Shown: positions 16,630 through 25,918, counted from the stretch's first letter. The stretch is DNA of 64,000 bases from Paracoccus marcusii (GCF_028621715.1 NZ_CP117466.1:1746501-1810500); one strand, 5' to 3'. The notes: a model not told the origin generated them from the letters alone. Program-made: numbers and translations.

Positions 16630-17102
16630 CAGGTGGCGTCCGTGAACTCCACGCCTTCCTGGAAGCGCAGGTTCAGCGTGGTGGTGACGACGGCGTTCTG
16701 CTCGGTGCTGCCGATGTTCTCGATGTTCAGGGTGGGGAGCATGCCCATCCCATCGACGTATTCGACCTCTCCCGGGACGGCATCGACAAAGAAGGTCCGG
16801 ACGGGCAGGATCAGCTGGTCCTTGGCCCACCGCAGCAGCTTGTCGCGGTTGGAACGTGCCAGCTGGGCGTTGATGGTCATGCCGACCGTCTGTGCGCCGT
16901 AGTCCAGGACCGTCTGGATCGGCAGCGTCCAGTCCTCGCAGTCGCCGACATTCGTCTCGCTGATGGCGTTCTCGATGTTCAGGCTGATGCCGGTCGCGCC
17001 GCAGAAGTTGGTGTAATAGGTCGGGCTCGCCGGCGATGCCGTCGGGTCCAGCGCGACCATCACGACGATGTCGCCGCGCTTGTGAAGGCGGGGGGTGGCC
17101 AT
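16629..17102 (-). CDS. Major tail tube protein
   Basis: The 157-residue protein is in the standard position after the connector and tail terminator genes and before the chaperones and tape measure. It starts MATPRLHKRGD and has the compact alpha/beta composition of siphovirus and GTA tail tube subunits. A paralogous copy with a long C-terminal extension is encoded at 4701-7325. The short C-terminus here (EFTDAT) ends where the paralogue continues. Confidence 0.88.
   Translation of the reverse strand: MATPRLHKRGDIVVMVALDPTASPASPTYYTNFCGATGISLNIENAISETNVGDCEDWTLPIQTVLDYGAQTVGMTINAQLARSNRDKLLRWAKDQLILPVRTFFVDAVPGEVEYVDGMGMLPTLNIENIGSTEQNAVVTTTLNLRFQEGVEFTDAT
16644..17102 (-). repeat. Duplicated tail tube segment (copy 2 of 2)
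   Basis: This is the counterpart of 6867-7325 in the same orientation, about 9.8 kb apart. It forms nearly the whole tail tube gene. Confidence 0.93.
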
Positions 17103-17103
17103 A

Positions 17104-17295
17104 TCACTTGTCCTCGGATTGGGCGGCCTTGGCCGCAGTTTTGGGGGCCTCGCGGGTCGCGGCGCCGGCCGCCTCAGCCTTGTCGATCACCCATGCCGGG
17201 AAATCCTGCGGATCGGGCGATGCCTGGACCCGGATCGAGGTACCCTTTTTCGGGTCGGTCGCGTCGAAACGCTTGTGGAAAACGGCCTTAACCAT
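17104..17295 (-). CDS. Small phage protein with Ala/Lys-rich tail
   Basis: The 63-residue product (MVKAVFHKRFDATD at the start) is packed between the gp10-like gene, overlapping it by 8 bp, and the tail tube gene, one base away. The first 40 residues look folded; the rest is Ala/Glu/Lys-rich. Tight spacing supports a real gene. No family recognised. Confidence 0.65.
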   Translation of the reverse strand: MVKAVFHKRFDATDPKKGTSIRVQASPDPQDFPAWVIDKAEAAGAATREAPKTAAKAAQSEDK

Positions 17296-17788
17296 TGCGC
17301 CATGCCTCCTTGATTGCTGCGCGGACTTTGGTGCGGATCCTGTTGCGGAACTCCGCCCGCTTGGCTTTCCAAGCGGGATAGAAAAACGGCTGCGCGACAG
17401 TGCCGGGATGGCCCGCCCCCTTGTCCTGCCGCTTGCCGCGTTTCACCGACGCGTTGCGCGCCAGCGAGTGGGGTTGGGTGCCGAACTCGACAAACCGGGC
17501 GTAGTAGGCCTCCTTGCTTCCTGCATAGATCTTGATGCGCAGCGTGGCGTACTGCTCGCCCTTGTTCATGCCGGAGCGGATCTCGTCGATCATGAAGGTA
17601 CCTGGCGGCAGGTCGCCCCAGGTCCAGCCGATGCTGGCGCGCAAGGCTCCGCTTTTGGCAGGCACCAGGCTGCGCATCAGGACACAGATTTCCTCTGCGC
17701 CCTCCTCCATTGCTACCCGGGCGGCATCGACTGCTGCGGCAGGGATTTGCTTTAGCTTCGCGACGATTCGGGGATTGAGCTGCGCCAT
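17288..17788 (-). CDS. HK97 gp10-like head-tail / tail completion protein
   Basis: The 166-residue protein has the HK97 gp10 pattern: a helical start with AARVAMEEGAEEIC, then LVPAKSGALRASIGW, YYARFVEFGTQPHSL and a C-terminal PFFYPAWKAKRAE. It works at the head-tail joint or tail completion stage. One-base overlap with the upstream DUF3168-like gene places it in the connector block. Confidence 0.88.
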   Translation of the reverse strand: MAQLNPRIVAKLKQIPAAAVDAARVAMEEGAEEICVLMRSLVPAKSGALRASIGWTWGDLPPGTFMIDEIRSGMNKGEQYATLRIKIYAGSKEAYYARFVEFGTQPHSLARNASVKRGKRQDKGAGHPGTVAQPFFYPAWKAKRAEFRNRIRTKVRAAIKEAWRNG

Positions 17789-18180
17789 CAGGCGGGGTCC
17801 TGCTCGATCCTGACCTCCAACTGAATGATCCCGTGCACATTGCCACTGGGATCGTCCAGGACGCGGACCAGTGAGATGGTGGCCGGGTGCATGGTCAACG
17901 CCGCGGTGTCAGACCATCCCTCGATCGCCGCAGCGATGTGGTCGGTCAGATCCTCACAGGCCCCCTTGCTCTCCTGGCTGTGCCAGAGATCGATCTGCAG
18001 CGTCATCGTGCGCGCCTTGACGCAGGTCACGCTGGTGTCATTCCAATAGGACGGGCCCAATGTCACATAGGGATATGCGGTGCTGGCAAGCGCCTGGTCG
18101 AAGACCTTGCCTGCCAGCGCGGCGACCTGATCCTCGATGCGGGCGATGACCAGCTGGCGAAGACGGCGACCGGCCCTCAT
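17788..18180 (-). CDS. Tail terminator-like protein, DUF3168 family
   Basis: The 130-residue product has the DUF3168 hallmarks: YPYVTLGPSYWND, a dense strand pattern around TMTLQIDLWH and a helix EDLTDHIAAAIEGW, ending with a hydrophobic strand. DUF3168 proteins lie between head closure and tail tube genes and are thought to cap the tail. It overlaps the head closure gene by 4 bp. Confidence 0.85.
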   Translation of the reverse strand: MRAGRRLRQLVIARIEDQVAALAGKVFDQALASTAYPYVTLGPSYWNDTSVTCVKARTMTLQIDLWHSQESKGACEDLTDHIAAAIEGWSDTAALTMHPATISLVRVLDDPSGNVHGIIQLEVRIEQDPA

Positions 18181-18506
18181 TTGCGTTGCCCCTCAACCTG
18201 GAACGTCACGAACGCATTGTCCTGGGACAGGTTCGGGTTGCTGCTTATCTCGTAGACCACCCGGTCAGTCTCGACGCGCCACATCGAGGTCATCCGCCGG
18301 GTCAGGGTGGAGGCGCGCACGGCGACCGTGGCCGGGTCTCTGGCCTCCAGTCGCGCCTGCTGGAATGCCTCGCTACCGGGCCGATGCTGAATGTTGGCCC
18401 ACACCTCTCCGCGGTTCGCCCAGCCCTGGACAGCTTTCCCATCGGCGTCCTTGCTCAGGCTCGGCTCCAGAAGAGTGATGCGGCGGTTAAGGTCAGAGAT
18501 TTTCAT
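18177..18506 (-). CDS. Phage head closure protein
   Basis: From ATG 18506 the product is 109 residues beginning MKISDLNRRITLLEP, typical of head closure/adaptor proteins (phage head-tail joining family), with central ARDPATVAVRAS and a C-terminal strand block. The frame extends upstream but the ATG chosen gives a 14-bp overlap with the connector gene and the family-like N-terminus. Confidence 0.82.
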   Translation of the reverse strand: MKISDLNRRITLLEPSLSKDADGKAVQGWANRGEVWANIQHRPGSEAFQQARLEARDPATVAVRASTLTRRMTSMWRVETDRVVYEISSNPNLSQDNAFVTFQVEGQRK

Positions 18507-18882
18507 CCGGCACCTCCGGCACGACAGGCAACTCGGGCGCGCGTGGCGGACAGCCGAAGAAACGGTAAGGGGCCAGCAGCGCGCGCACCGACATCGGCAG
18601 AGAGGCATCTTCCATGCCGTCCCCGGTGCCCTCCCTGTTCATGTAGAGCCGCGCGGCCATCATCAGGATCGCGGCCTTGATGGCTTCCGTCGCAACGATC
18701 TGGTTCGGGTGATAGCCCGGTGCGGTGGCGACGGGCAGATCTGTTTCCCTGGAGTAGAGGGGCCGGTCGATCCAGCTGGACACCTGCTGTTCGGCCGCAA
18801 AGGCGAGGAGCTCCAGTAGCTGGTCCTCGTCGCCCGCATCCACCCGTAGGTGCTGCCGAAGTTCGACCGACCCGACGATCAC
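18493..18882 (-). CDS. Head-tail connector protein
   Basis: The 129-residue protein is mostly helical (VELRQHLRVDAGDEDQLLE, then IVATEAIKAAILMMAARLYMN) and matches the outline of gp6-like head-tail connectors that bind below the portal. The start is a GTG at 18882 within a GTGA overlap. Position is between the coiled-coil protein and the head closure gene. Confidence 0.82.
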   Translation of the reverse strand: MIVGSVELRQHLRVDAGDEDQLLELLAFAAEQQVSSWIDRPLYSRETDLPVATAPGYHPNQIVATEAIKAAILMMAARLYMNREGTGDGMEDASLPMSVRALLAPYRFFGCPPRAPELPVVPEVPDENL

Positions 18883-19397
18883 TTGCCGGCCTTTTTGGCG
18901 CCGGCTTCGGCTTTCGCCTTGGCCTCTTCCTCTGCCTTTGCGGCAGCTTCAGCATCGGCCTTTGCCTTCGCCTCGGCTTCCGCCTTAGCCTCGGCCTCCA
19001 GCCGTTCGTCTGCCTCGCGCTTGGCTTTCGCATCGGCCTCTGCCTTCGCCTTGGCATCCGCATCGGCCTTGGCCTTGGCCTCGTTCTGCATGCGCAGATC
19101 TTCCTCCGCGCGCACGCGGTCCGCGTCCGCTGCGGCACGATCGCGCTCAGCCTGTGCCTGGCGTTCAGCCTCGGCGTCGACAAACCGTTGCGCAGCAGCA
19201 GCATCGGCCTCGTCCTGGAACCGCTGCACGATCGACGCATGCGTCTTCCGGGCCTGCTCCGTGACGCCCAACTGCCAATGGCGGCCTTTCAGCAGCGTCT
19301 TGGCCAGGTCCTCTTCGACCTGGATCGGCTCATGGGCGCGAACCGTGCCATAGACACCGGTCTGCTGACGCAGCGGCGTGATGGTGACTTTCGACAT
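18879..19397 (-). CDS. Ala/Lys/Glu-rich coiled-coil phage protein
   Basis: The 172-residue protein starts at ATG 19397. Its first 60 residues look folded (MSKVTITPLRQQTGVYG). The remainder is almost only Ala, Lys, Glu, Asp and Arg with KAxA/EAEAK repeats, which predicts a long single helix or coiled coil. It lies directly after the capsid gene, where decoration or head-associated proteins occur. The low-complexity part is close to an internal DNA repeat and could vary in length between strains. Function not recognised. Confidence 0.7.
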   Translation of the reverse strand: MSKVTITPLRQQTGVYGTVRAHEPIQVEEDLAKTLLKGRHWQLGVTEQARKTHASIVQRFQDEADAAAAQRFVDAEAERQAQAERDRAAADADRVRAEEDLRMQNEAKAKADADAKAKAEADAKAKREADERLEAEAKAEAEAKAKADAEAAAKAEEEAKAKAEAGAKKAGK

Positions 19398-19457
19398 TCT
19401 CATGCTCCACACATGATGGGGATGGGGAAAGGCGGGCACCGAAGCGCCCGCCCCGGA

Positions 19458-20765
19458 TCAGGCGCCGGCCGCCGTGAACTGGCCGTAGATCAGAGCCTGG
19501 GCGCGTTTGATGGCCAGCGCCAGACGCTTCTCGGCGCGGACCGTCAGCATGTTCTTGACAAAGTTGTCGCGATCCTCGCTGGAGATCAGCACCTCGGTGT
19601 CCATGCGGTCGTAGATGGTCGCGGCCACCTTGAATGCACCGGTCAGGAAGTTGTCGACCTCGATCTCCGTGGTCGGCACCACGGGCCGGCCCCACAGGAC
19701 GGGACCGGCCAGCTGCAGCGGGTTCGCGAAGATGTAGCGGCCTTCGCTGTCCTTGGACGTCTCGATCAGCGCCCAATCGATCTCGTTCAGGACCATGCCG
19801 TCGGCGGGATACCCGGCGAGGCTGGCTTCCAGCAGCGAGAAGCGCAGACGGTCGATCCGCGAGGATCCTGCGGGCTCATACGTGCCGCCATAGGCCGACG
19901 CGTTGGTGATCAGGCCGCTCAGGTTCTGACCGACACCGTCGCCGGACAGGATCTGGTCTTCTTCGGCCAGGTCCAGGCCGTAGACCAGTTCGTTGTCGAT
20001 CTCTCCCTCCAGCTGGGGGATATCGTCCATGGTCTGGCGTGCGACGTGGATCCAGTGCGCGATGGTGCGCACGGGCGCCTCGGCCAGTTCCCATTCCAGG
20101 TTGCTTTCCGGCTTCAGCGCACCCTCGGCCACCACGGCGGCGTTCAGCGCCCGCAGCCGCAGCTTGGCGTACTGGATCAGGTCGGTGGTCGTGGTGTTGC
20201 GGCTCAGCAGGTCGCGCACGAAGAACTGGCGGCGGGGCAGACCGACGATCTCGGTGTCGCGTTGCGGCACCTTCAGCGTGCCGGCCGAGGCCGAGCCCGA
20301 CGTGATCGCGTTCTGGACCGTGAAGGTCATCGTGCCCTTGACGAAGCCCTTGACGCCCTCGTGGTTGGAGACGGCGGTGCCGAGGGTCTGACGGGCGTTG
20401 CCCTGACCGCCGCCACGGCGGTTGCTCAGGCGCTGCTCGATGTCGAGGTTGGTGCTGTCCAGATCCTCGATCTTCTTTTCCAGCTTGTCGACGGCCTGCT
20501 TCAGGCCGCCTTGCGCCTGCAGCAGCTGATCGACGGAGACCTTGGTTTCCGCCGACAGGGTGCCGGCCTTCTTGGCCTCGTTCTGGGCCTCCTCGGCCTT
20601 CTTGTTGACGTCGCTGTTGATGCGCTCCAGCTCAGACTTGACCTCTTTCATCAGCTGGACGACGTCGCCGCCGCCGGCATCGGCGCGAACCGAGCCAAGA
20701 ACGGCAGCCGGTTGCGCAGCCATCATTGCTGCAAGGCTTGCTTGCAGCATCATGTGTTTGGACAT
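19458..20765 (-). CDS. Major capsid protein, HK97 family
   Basis: The 435-residue protein has a helical, charged N-terminal scaffold (delta) region of about 100 residues (residues 35-125, rich in Glu/Lys with heptads), a basic RLSNRRGGG boundary where the protease would cut, and an HK97-fold capsid body with the usual late blocks YIFANPLQLAG and GRPVVPT. It lies directly downstream of the protease gene. The mature capsid probably starts shortly after residue 125. Confidence 0.92.
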   Translation of the reverse strand: MSKHMMLQASLAAMMAAQPAAVLGSVRADAGGGDVVQLMKEVKSELERINSDVNKKAEEAQNEAKKAGTLSAETKVSVDQLLQAQGGLKQAVDKLEKKIEDLDSTNLDIEQRLSNRRGGGQGNARQTLGTAVSNHEGVKGFVKGTMTFTVQNAITSGSASAGTLKVPQRDTEIVGLPRRQFFVRDLLSRNTTTTDLIQYAKLRLRALNAAVVAEGALKPESNLEWELAEAPVRTIAHWIHVARQTMDDIPQLEGEIDNELVYGLDLAEEDQILSGDGVGQNLSGLITNASAYGGTYEPAGSSRIDRLRFSLLEASLAGYPADGMVLNEIDWALIETSKDSEGRYIFANPLQLAGPVLWGRPVVPTTEIEVDNFLTGAFKVAATIYDRMDTEVLISSEDRDNFVKNMLTVRAEKRLALAIKRAQALIYGQFTAAGA

Positions 20766-20775
20766 GGTGGGTTCC

Positions 20776-21615
20776 TTAGATGGATTTCAGGGAGGAGAGG
20801 AGATTGCGGATCTCCTCGGTGTCGGCAGCACCCGGCTTGCCGTGCGGGGCAGCACCAGGCTTGCCCCCTTTGAGGGCGGCCAGAAGCTCACGAGCCTCCG
20901 ACCGCGTGACGCCGGCCTTGTGGGCCATGACGTCGAATTTCTTCTCGGCTCGTGTGTCGCCACGCTGTTGGGTGTCTCCGCCGGCATCGATCTCGTCTGC
21001 AGCCAGCAGCCCATCGGCGAAGCCCTGGGCCACGGCGGCAGACCCTGCGATCCACGTTTCCCGATCGAGCATGTCCCCGATCACCTTGGCGTCGATCCCG
21101 GTGCGCGCGGCATAGATGTCGGCTGACACATCATCAAAGGGCTTGAGCCATTCCGCGACCTCGGTCAGCGCGTGGCGGTCGCCGGCGGCGATGACCCAGG
21201 TGTTGTGGATCATTAGGAAGCCGGCGCGGGCAATGAAGATCTCATCGCCGGCCATGGCGATGACCGAAGCGGCCGAGGCAGCCACGCCCAGGACATTGAC
21301 TGTCACCTTGGCGGGGTGGTCGCGCAGCGCGTTGTAGATGGCCAGGCCCTCGAAGAAGTTGCCGCCGGGCGAGTTGATGTTGACGGTGACGTCGCGGTCG
21401 CCGATCGCGCGCAAGGCCGCCATGATCCGTTTGACGGTCACGCCTTCGCCCCAGTAATCCTCCCCGATCACGTCCAGGACCGAGATGGTGGCGTCGGTAT
21501 CGTCGGCGGCCGAGCGGACGTCCGGGTTCCAACGGGTCAGCGATTTGGGCGTGACGTCGCTCCGCAGCCCCGGCCGGGCCGCGATGTCCGCCTTGGGAAG
21601 CTTCATCAGCGTCAT
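20776..21615 (-). CDS. ClpP-like prohead protease
   Basis: From ATG 21615, preceded by AGGAGA, the product is 279 residues. It has the ClpP/S14 fold signature: VNINSPGGNFFEGLAIYN, LGVAASAASVIAMAG with the nucleophilic Ser, then FLMIHNTW with the catalytic His. It would remove capsid delta domains. The C-terminal 60 residues are charged and may be a scaffolding tail. It is flanked by portal and capsid genes in the standard order. Confidence 0.9.
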   Translation of the reverse strand: MTLMKLPKADIAARPGLRSDVTPKSLTRWNPDVRSAADDTDATISVLDVIGEDYWGEGVTVKRIMAALRAIGDRDVTVNINSPGGNFFEGLAIYNALRDHPAKVTVNVLGVAASAASVIAMAGDEIFIARAGFLMIHNTWVIAAGDRHALTEVAEWLKPFDDVSADIYAARTGIDAKVIGDMLDRETWIAGSAAVAQGFADGLLAADEIDAGGDTQQRGDTRAEKKFDVMAHKAGVTRSEARELLAALKGGKPGAAPHGKPGAADTEEIRNLLSSLKSI

Positions 21616-21629
21616 GGTTTGGTCTCCTG

Positions 21630-22862
21630 TTAGCCGAGGTCTTGCACAGGGGCCATGGCCGTCTGCGCGGTAAGATCGTCCGCGCCGTCGCGGCGGGGCA
21701 GGTTCAGCTTTTCGCGTGCCTCGTTGCGCGACATGATGCCGTTGCTGACCAGGCGGGTCAGGAAGTCGGCCTTGGCCTTGCTGTCCATCTGCAGGATGCC
21801 TTCGCGGTTGAACTCCGCGTAGCGCTTCACCCTCGAACCGGGCGGGATGATGTCCTTGCGGATGCGCCCTTCGATGCGGCGCAGCAGCGGGTTGAGCCCT
21901 GTGTTCATCCAGGCGATCATGATCTGCTCGACGCCAGAGCCCCACATCGTCTGGCCGTCTCCGGCATGCCCAATGACAATCGGGGGCGTGCCGAACCAGC
22001 GGCAGATGTCCTCGATCGAGAACCGGCGCGTCTCCAGCATCTGGGCATCTTCCGGGTTCAGCGACAGCTGCTCGAAGTCGAAGCCTGCCTCCAGCATCAT
22101 CACCTTCCAGGCGGCCTCGGACCCGCTGTAGGCCTGCAGCATCTCCCGGATCTGGACGCGCTGCTCGGGCTTGAGCACCTGGTTGGATTTCAGCAGACCG
22201 GAGATCTGCATGCCGTTGCCGAACAGCTTGCCGGCGCTTTCCTCTGCCGCCAGCGCCGTGCCCATCGTCTGGACGCCGAAGGAAATGGCTGACAAGCCCA
22301 TGTCGCCGCCAAAACCGAAGCCGCGAACGTGGAAGACCTTCTCACGGGGCAGGACCTCCTGCTTTCCACGATCGACGGTCCTGTACATCAGATCCCCGTC
22401 AGCATTGCGGAAGGGGCTGGTGATGTTGGCAGGCAGGATCCGCAGGTCGGACAGCCCAAGGCGTGAATCGGTCCGCTCGGCATAGCTGTTGCCGTTGGTC
22501 ATCATCCACGCGATCTGGCCTTCCCAGTACTCCATCGCCGTCTGGTCGGCGTTGGGCGACACGGTCAGCACCTCCGCCAAGCGGTCGCTGATAGTTTCCC
22601 GCGATCCATCGGCGCGCTTCTCATAGACGCCCATCGGCAGCGACGAGATGACCATTGCCGTCTGTCGGATGCAGGCCCACACAGCAGACAGCTGCATGGC
22701 GCTGTCCAGCGTCACGCGCTTGCCCGACGCTGCCCCCTTTCCGAACAACTGGCTCCAGGCGCTGCCGTCGGTCAGGGTCAGCCGCTTCTCCTTTTCGACA
22801 TCGTAGACTGCCGAGCGGACGCGCGCCGGGAGGGCTGATGCCAGACGTTCAATCAGCGACAT
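21630..22862 (-). CDS. Phage portal protein (HK97 type)
   Basis: The 410-residue protein starting MSLIERLASALP at ATG 22862 overlaps the terminase stop (TGATG). It shows the HK97 portal order: YWEGQIAWMMTNGNSYAER, ILPANITSP, a VFHVRGFGFGG segment, and FSIEDICRWFGTPPIVIGH near the C-terminal third. It forms the dodecameric DNA channel at the capsid vertex. Confidence 0.92.
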   Translation of the reverse strand: MSLIERLASALPARVRSAVYDVEKEKRLTLTDGSAWSQLFGKGAASGKRVTLDSAMQLSAVWACIRQTAMVISSLPMGVYEKRADGSRETISDRLAEVLTVSPNADQTAMEYWEGQIAWMMTNGNSYAERTDSRLGLSDLRILPANITSPFRNADGDLMYRTVDRGKQEVLPREKVFHVRGFGFGGDMGLSAISFGVQTMGTALAAEESAGKLFGNGMQISGLLKSNQVLKPEQRVQIREMLQAYSGSEAAWKVMMLEAGFDFEQLSLNPEDAQMLETRRFSIEDICRWFGTPPIVIGHAGDGQTMWGSGVEQIMIAWMNTGLNPLLRRIEGRIRKDIIPPGSRVKRYAEFNREGILQMDSKAKADFLTRLVSNGIMSRNEAREKLNLPRRDGADDLTAQTAMAPVQDLG

Positions 22863-24571
22863 CAGATGACCATCACGGGGTCGGAGAGAAAGTCGTTCAG
22901 AGAGGCCGGAGCCTCGGGGTTGCCGAACATCAGCATCGCAGCGTTGAAGGTCGCCATCAGGGCGTCGATCTTCGCGCTTCCGGCGGCTTGCTTGGTCACG
23001 ATGTAATTGCTCCCCTTGAGCTCTGTTTTTGCATTGCCGACCGTCCACGCCATGTAGTCGGAAGCACAGTGGACCAGTTTGCGGTCCTTCAAGCGACGCG
23101 GCAGCGTCAATACGGCAGGGTTGAGTTTCCATCCCTGACCCACGCCTATCCATCGCTTGTCGTCGAAACCCGCCATCTCCAATCCGTCCAGCAACTCGTT
23201 GATGCCGGCGGCATCCAACCCGATCGCTGGAGTCTGGATTGGCAGCAGGGCGGCTGCCTCTAGGCGCTGGATATAAGCAATCGCCCCGGTCACATCGTCG
23301 CCTACTTCCTGACAGATCGTGAGATCGCCGTCGGCTTCGAAGTCGCGCAGGCGGGCGTCGATGTCCTTGCGACGTTCAAAGACTTCAGGAAAGGCCCACG
23401 CGTGGGCCCAGTGCAGCCAACGCCGGCTTCCCTTCTCCCGGCCGAGGACGGTTAGTGCGAAGAGGTCGTCCAGGCCGCCACCGTCAATACCTACGACGCA
23501 GACCTCGGACCGGCGCATCACCTCGTCCAGGTTCAGCTTCTCGTCTCCACAGGTCTCCCAATAATCCGCGCCACGCCACGCATCACCACCGAGGCCGACA
23601 CCGATCTCGATGTTTAGATGCTGGCTGGCCCAGATCTGTTCGGCCTCCTTCGAGACCTTGCCATTGTTCTCGTAATCCTCCTCCAGCGCCTGTTCGCTGA
23701 TGGACAGGCCGAGGTTCGGCAGGAGCATTCCCCAGTTGGACCGGTCGCGCCAGAAGGTCTCGTCCTTCTGCTGTGCTTCCGGATACTCGTAGAGGATCGG
23801 CAGCATGATCGGCTTCGGGCCGCCCTTGCCGTCGCGAATGGCACGAGCCTTCTTCAGTTCGGCCTTCCAGATGCCGGTAGGCATCTCGTCGGACTGCGTC
23901 GTGATCATCAGCAGCTTGCCGCGCTGCATCGTGATGCCGCCGCCGCGGATCTGCTGCATCACTTTCAGTGCCTTGGCCTTCTTGCCCAGCTCGTGCAGCT
24001 CGTCGATGATCGTCAGCACCGGGATCTCGCCCGTCACGATCGTCGTGTCGAAGGTCTTCACGTCCAGCGAGGTGCCGGTCTTCCTCCTGGTGATCGTCTT
24101 CAGGTGATCCTGTACCTTGAAGATCAGCTGCAGCTTCTCGTCCAGGGCGACCATACCCTGCGCCTGCTCGAAGCACCGCTCCGAGATGTTCTGGCTGGGC
24201 CCGACCAGCAGCATCTGCCGATTGGGGGCCTCCTCCATGTAGAGCGCGGTCAGCGCCAGGGCCGCAACATAGGTCGACTTCGAGTTCTTCTTCGGCACCA
24301 TGCAGAGAAGTTCCCAGACCAGCTCGCGATGCGTGTCGGGATCTTCGCTGGCGAAGAAGGCGACCAGCAGCGTCTTAAACCAATCCCCGCAGGCCTCGGC
24401 CATTGTCGGGTTGCCCGGGACGTCCGGCAGGCGCAGCCGGTTGAAGAATGCCAAGACGCGCGCGGCCTTGGCCTCGTTGATGGGCACGTCCGCCATCGGA
24501 ACGTCGCCCGCCTGCAGCTTCTCCCACCAGTCGGGGCAGGCGAAGCGGGGCAGGGCCTCAGTGGCGGACAT
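22862..24571 (-). CDS. Terminase large subunit
   Basis: The 569-residue protein is an HK97-type packaging ATPase and nuclease. Walker A is VPKKNSKST (about residues 92-100), Walker B LTIIDE (186-191), and the nuclease domain begins at VGIDGGGLDD (about 350-360) with a later GLDAAGI block. It pumps DNA through the portal and cuts concatemers. It overlaps the small subunit gene by 14 bp. Confidence 0.94.
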   Translation of the reverse strand: MSATEALPRFACPDWWEKLQAGDVPMADVPINEAKAARVLAFFNRLRLPDVPGNPTMAEACGDWFKTLLVAFFASEDPDTHRELVWELLCMVPKKNSKSTYVAALALTALYMEEAPNRQMLLVGPSQNISERCFEQAQGMVALDEKLQLIFKVQDHLKTITRRKTGTSLDVKTFDTTIVTGEIPVLTIIDELHELGKKAKALKVMQQIRGGGITMQRGKLLMITTQSDEMPTGIWKAELKKARAIRDGKGGPKPIMLPILYEYPEAQQKDETFWRDRSNWGMLLPNLGLSISEQALEEDYENNGKVSKEAEQIWASQHLNIEIGVGLGGDAWRGADYWETCGDEKLNLDEVMRRSEVCVVGIDGGGLDDLFALTVLGREKGSRRWLHWAHAWAFPEVFERRKDIDARLRDFEADGDLTICQEVGDDVTGAIAYIQRLEAAALLPIQTPAIGLDAAGINELLDGLEMAGFDDKRWIGVGQGWKLNPAVLTLPRRLKDRKLVHCASDYMAWTVGNAKTELKGSNYIVTKQAAGSAKIDALMATFNAAMLMFGNPEAPASLNDFLSDPVMVI

Positions 24572-25046
24572 TCCGCTTGGTCTCCAGATCCAGTTCGGCC
24601 GTCAGCGCCGCATCGGCATCGAGGGCGAGTTTCTCGTCCATGCCCTTCTTGCCCAGCTTCTCCCGCGGCGCGGCTGGCTCCGGAGTTTTGTCCTTGCCCG
24701 CGTACATGCGTTCGGCTCCCATCCGGTCGAACATCTCCATAAGCCGGTCTACCTGGCGCATGGCACCGACGTTGCCGCCACCCGCTGCCTGTACTGCCAG
24801 TTCCAGGCGGCGGGCATCGAGCATGTCGCGAGCGACATCGCGCAGCTTCAGCTCCTGAAAAAAAAGCCGCCGAAATGTGGGGAGCGACATGTGCAGGACA
24901 CTGGCGATCCGTTCATTGTTCCACCCGACAGCCAGCAACATCTTGACCTTATTGCGATCTTCCAGCGTCGCCTCTTTCCGGGGGCGTCCGAGCTTGCCGG
25001 TCCGGTCTTCAACCGGGTTGCCAAAAAGGTCAAAAATCGCAGCCAT
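24558..25046 (-). CDS. Terminase small subunit
   Basis: The 162-residue protein has an N-terminal helix-turn-helix (LEDRNKVKMLLAVGWNNERIA, then LHMSLPTFRRLFF) for recognising the packaging site, then a helical oligomerisation part and a charged C-terminus. It sits immediately upstream of the large subunit. ATG 25046 follows an AT-rich leader; the 90 bp upstream hold no gene and may include the cos or pac site. Confidence 0.87.
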   Translation of the reverse strand: MAAIFDLFGNPVEDRTGKLGRPRKEATLEDRNKVKMLLAVGWNNERIASVLHMSLPTFRRLFFQELKLRDVARDMLDARRLELAVQAAGGGNVGAMRQVDRLMEMFDRMGAERMYAGKDKTPEPAAPREKLGKKGMDEKLALDADAALTAELDLETKRNVRH

Positions 25047-25138
25047 GAGAAAAAAATCTCCGCATGAGGGGGACGCGGGTCCGGGCCAGGACGGCCCCCC
25101 GACTTTCGACCCACCCCCCTGCCGGACGTCGGTGCGGA

Positions 25139-25387
25139 TCAGGCCGGCGGGTCGCCGACCCCGACCATCACGGGCGGGTGGACGGTGCCGAGCACGCGCA
25201 GATGTACCGACGCGCCGGCATTGAGGCGGGCCAGTTCGTCAGGGGTGGGTTGCCATGCCGTCACCATGGCAGGCGTACCTTGGCCACCCACCGTGCAGTT
25301 AATCAGCTCATCGCGAAGCGGCAGACCGAGGTAGCCTTGCGACTTGCCGATGATGCGGGTAACGCCCTCAATCGTTCCGATAAGCAT
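25139..25387 (-). CDS. Small phage protein, unknown
   Basis: The 82-residue product (MLIGTIEGVTRIIG at the start) begins inside the end of the HNH gene with a 20-bp overlap. It contains LPLRDELINCTVGGQG and a strand-rich C-terminus with LGTVHPPVMVGVG. The tight overlap and position between HNH and terminase suggest a packaging-associated protein, but no family is recognised. Confidence 0.6.
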   Translation of the reverse strand: MLIGTIEGVTRIIGKSQGYLGLPLRDELINCTVGGQGTPAMVTAWQPTPDELARLNAGASVHLRVLGTVHPPVMVGVGDPPA

Positions 25388-25715
25388 CGCGCCGCTCCTC
25401 TCTCTGCTTGTCGCGGTTATGGCAGGTGGCGCACATGCACTGGACGTTGGACCTATCGAAGAACAGGTCACGGTCGCCACGATGGGCGCGGATGTGGTCA
25501 CCGACCAGCTGGGCACTTTCGAAGATCCGCTTGCACCGGACGCAGGTGAAGCTGGCCGCGACCAGCACATCCCAACGGATGGCCTGCCACTCTGCCGTCT
25601 TGTACCACTTGCGCCAGGTATCGATCCGATCACGCGACCGGACCGGCACCCCACCATTGGAGCCGCGCGGCTTCAGCTGTTGCCCGCGCGGTGCGAGCTG
25701 CCTCATGCGCGCCAT
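25368..25715 (-). CDS. HNH endonuclease
   Basis: The 115-residue protein has a complete HNH core: CVRCK, VGDHIRAHRGDRDLFFD, NVQCMCATCHNRDKQ. HNH nucleases next to terminase genes assist DNA packaging cleavage in HK97-like phages. Start is ATG 25715, two bases past the small reading frame upstream. Confidence 0.9.
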   Translation of the reverse strand: MARMRQLAPRGQQLKPRGSNGGVPVRSRDRIDTWRKWYKTAEWQAIRWDVLVAASFTCVRCKRIFESAQLVGDHIRAHRGDRDLFFDRSNVQCMCATCHNRDKQREERRDAYRND

Positions 25716-25716
25716 G

Positions 25717-25800
25717 TCAGTACCAGAAGCGGATACCCCGGTACCGCATGGGGCGGAGACCGAGGCGCGCCCGCACGATGATCTGATTGCTCAGGCTCAT
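25717..25800 (-). CDS. Possible 27-residue peptide
   Basis: ATG 25800 is preceded by GGAG at good spacing and encodes MSLSNQIIVRARLGLRPMRY followed by seven more residues, stopping one base before the HNH start. Arg and aromatic content is high. The coupling-like spacing makes it a candidate real peptide; no homology is known to me. Confidence 0.35.
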   Translation of the reverse strand: MSLSNQIIVRARLGLRPMRYRGIRFWY

Positions 25801-25918
25801 GTCAGGCTCCATTGCTGATGGATTGGGCCTTCCACCCGCTTGGCTGCCGGGGTCCGCGCCGGGCGAACCTTGTATGGATGGGACGCAGCAGCTGCCCCTG
25901 GGTATAGAAACGACGAAC